From Pseudomonadota bacterium (GTDB lineage: Bacteria > Pseudomonadota > Gammaproteobacteria > Magnimaribacterales > D2472): a DNA stretch of 7,829 bases. Shown here piece by piece: positions 6,597 through 7,829 of this stretch. The translations under genes and the position numbers were made by a program. The first letter of the stretch is position 1, and the number at the start of each line of letters is the position of its first letter. The notes beneath the pieces are model-generated. The model was not told the DNA's origin and did not search any database. It was given only the letters and a program-made list of their open reading frames with translations. The stretch spans positions 1 to 7,829 of the forward strand of contig RGHK01000034.1 in assembly GCA_010024215.1 (NCBI GenBank). Direction: 5' to 3'.

Positions 6597-7603
6597 AAAA
6601 TCTTTTTATATTCCGCTAGGAAATCATCCACAGCTTTCTTTGCAGCTTTCAGTCTGGTTACCGATGCAAAACCATGAAACATTTTAGGATAGTGTAATTG
6701 TTTCACAACATCCCCCCTTTTATGAAGCAAAAATGCATAACTTTCACCATCATCACATAATGGATCAAAACCTGCAGTGACTACAATAGTATTTGGTAAT
6801 TTTGAATTAGAGTCTAATTTTAACAGATTAAAAGAATCATCATTGTCCTTAATCAAATTGTTTCCAAGCTTTTTCCAAAACCAAACCATGGTTCTTTGAG
6901 TTAACAGATACCCATCTGAAAGAGCATTAAAAGATTCTGAATCACATGCTGGATCACACATTGGATAAATCAAAAATTGACTATCTGGTATTTTCGTAGA
7001 ATCTGAATGCAGAATTTTATGAACCAAAGATGCAGCCAAGTGAGCGCCAGCACTGTCTCCACAAAGAGAGATATCTGAAGCCTGATAGCCTTGAGTTTGA
7101 AGCCAATCAAATGCCTGCCTCGCTTCATCTAGGGCAACCGGATATTTGCTTTCTGGAGCTAAACTATAATCAAGTGAATAAATTTTAGTTTGTAATCTAT
7201 CAGCCATGTAAGAGACGGTTAGGTCATGGGTACTTACTGAATTTAAAACATACCCACCACCATGAAAAAACAAGATTGCCTTTTGAGAACTAATTTCAGA
7301 AGGAGTGTATTCTCTTAATAAAAGTTTGCCAGTATCGTTAATATAATTATCAACAGTTTTTACAGGCATATTTGGATATAAAGATAATCTATTCTTTATT
7401 CTATTTTCAATAATTAAATTTCTAGTAATGTGGATTTCATCATCAGGTATTTCTGTTAAATCAATTTTTGGCTGAAGACTAATCAAAGCTTGAGATTGAA
7501 TGTCAAATTGATGGCCTCTAAAAACTGATTTCTTATTAAAGTAAAGAATTTTTAAAAACCATATTGGAATTCTAAAGAAAACTTTTAGAGCAAATGATTT
7601 CAT
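6593..7603 (-). CDS. Alpha/beta hydrolase, hormone-sensitive-lipase-like (family IV) esterase
   Basis: Carboxylesterase-type hydrolase of 336 residues. It carries the HSL family oxyanion motif HGGGYV (114-119), YSLAPE (146-151), nucleophile elbow GDSAG with S184, catalytic acid D280 in GFDPLCDDG, and H310 in FHGF, so the Ser-Asp-His triad is complete. The natural ester substrate cannot be told from sequence. Residues 1-22 form a hydrophobic stretch with basic residues (FFRIPIWFLKILYF). This could be a cap helix or a membrane-associating segment, but is not a typical cleaved signal peptide. The ATG at 7601-7603 has no Shine-Dalgarno sequence. It is the first gene of the - strand run and its stop overlaps the YejF-like start by 4 bases, pointing to cotranslation with the transporter ATPase. 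A role on imported or exported esters is only a guess. Confidence 0.93.
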   Translation of the reverse strand: MKSFALKVFFRIPIWFLKILYFNKKSVFRGHQFDIQSQALISLQPKIDLTEIPDDEIHITRNLIIENRIKNRLSLYPNMPVKTVDNYINDTGKLLLREYTPSEISSQKAILFFHGGGYVLNSVSTHDLTVSYMADRLQTKIYSLDYSLAPESKYPVALDEARQAFDWLQTQGYQASDISLCGDSAGAHLAASLVHKILHSDSTKIPDSQFLIYPMCDPACDSESFNALSDGYLLTQRTMVWFWKKLGNNLIKDNDDSFNLLKLDSNSKLPNTIVVTAGFDPLCDDGESYAFLLHKRGDVVKQLHYPKMFHGFASVTRLKAAKKAVDDFLAEYKKIL

Positions 7604-7663
7604 AAATTAATTGGATTATGTGAATCTTTATTTTATTCTGCAAGAGGTTTATTCTAAGACGTC
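7604..7663. promoter_or_regulatory. Divergent intergenic promoter region (hydrolase operon / dsbD)
   Basis: Only 60 bases separate the two divergent ATGs. On the - strand, TTGCAG (7638-7643), a 17-base spacer and CATAAT (7615-7620) could start the six-gene run, with a start near 7608 and an almost leaderless hydrolase mRNA. On the + strand, TTGGAT (7611-7616), a 17-base spacer and TATTCT (7634-7639) could drive dsbD. The two candidates overlap, so they would compete for polymerase. All -35 matches are 3 of 6, so this is a location-based call more than a motif-based one. Confidence 0.35.
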
Positions 7664-7829
7664 ATGCATAAGTTAATCATTATACTATTATCTTTTAATT
7701 TAGTTTTAGGATCGAATCCTATTAACTTTATTGAATCGAGCAAAAAAATTCCTGAAGCCAATGATGTTTTTATAGTTAAAAAGTATTCCTATGAAGACAA
7801 CTTCAAAATAATCTGGGAAATTAATGATG
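7664..7829 (+). CDS. dsbD: Thiol:disulfide interchange protein DsbD, N-terminal fragment (3' end outside window)
   Basis: Open from ATG 7664 to the window end (55 codons), with an in-frame TAA at 7655 just upstream that fixes the start. It begins with a short signal peptide: MHK, a hydrophobic core (LIIILLSFNLVLG) and a likely cut after G16 (VLG then SNP). There is no lipobox cysteine. The following residues align by eye with mature E. coli DsbD: INFIESSKKIPEANDVF parallels LFDAPGRSQFVPADQAF, and NFKIIWEIND parallels DLNLTWQIKD just before the family's GYYLY motif, which falls past the edge. DsbD is an inner-membrane protein that passes electrons from cytoplasmic thioredoxin to periplasmic DsbC and related proteins. 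The catalytic cysteines, membrane domain and C-terminal thioredoxin domain are not in view, so a stand-alone DsbD-alpha-like (DsbC/TlpA-partner) protein cannot be excluded. Confidence 0.72.
   Translation, partial: MHKLIIILLSFNLVLGSNPINFIESSKKIPEANDVFIVKKYSYEDNFKIIWEIND

Noticed and set aside
6331..6687. 118-codon open frame on the + strand, antisense to the start of the ABC ATPase and the end of the hydrolase
   Set aside because: It lies wholly opposite two well-supported genes, has no family motif or ribosome binding site, and its Leu/Ile/Ser-rich composition is what the reverse complement of AT-rich coding sequence produces.
1..7829. Mobile elements, CRISPR arrays, tRNA/rRNA genes, toxin-antitoxin or defence islands
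   Set aside because: No transposase or integrase motifs, long direct or inverted repeats, spacer arrays or cloverleaf-like sequences were seen, and the space outside the listed genes amounts to fewer than 200 bases.

Overview
The window is an AT-rich, densely packed housekeeping segment of what looks like a streamlined gammaproteobacterium. A marine lineage of the SAR86 type is my inference from base composition, tight gene packing and protein style; it was not computed. Rho follows the Escherichia coli numbering residue for residue at its catalytic sites and begins MNLTE. HemB has the Asp-type metal site seen in Pseudomonas. trxA lies directly upstream of rho, as in enterics.

Layout from left to right: (1) The 3' part of hemD (uroporphyrinogen-III synthase) enters from the left edge on the + strand. 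Its last 8 bases overlap the end of rho, which converges on it from the - strand. (2) Six genes follow on the - strand from 607 to 7603. In transcription order they are an HSL-type alpha/beta hydrolase, a double-ATPase yejF-like ABC transporter gene, ilvD, hemB, trxA and rho. The first five are joined by 4-base ATGA overlaps or gaps of 5 to 10 bases, so they probably form one transcript. rho is separated from trxA by a 114-base leader that may hold its own promoter, a small hairpin and a G-free stretch of RNA that could serve in Rho autoregulation. (3) A 60-base divergent spacer separates the hydrolase from a + strand gene cut by the right edge. That fragment reads as the signal peptide and start of the periplasmic domain of DsbD.

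Functionally the window mixes tetrapyrrole synthesis (HemB, HemD), branched-chain amino acid synthesis (IlvD), thiol redox (TrxA, and DsbD which takes electrons from thioredoxin), peptide-type import (YejF-like), an esterase and transcription termination (Rho). No mobile element, CRISPR array, tRNA, rRNA or defence system was seen. I did not find a previously undescribed system. The points most worth a second look are the convergent hemD/rho junction, the rho leader, and the hydrolase/ATPase gene pair that lacks local permease genes.
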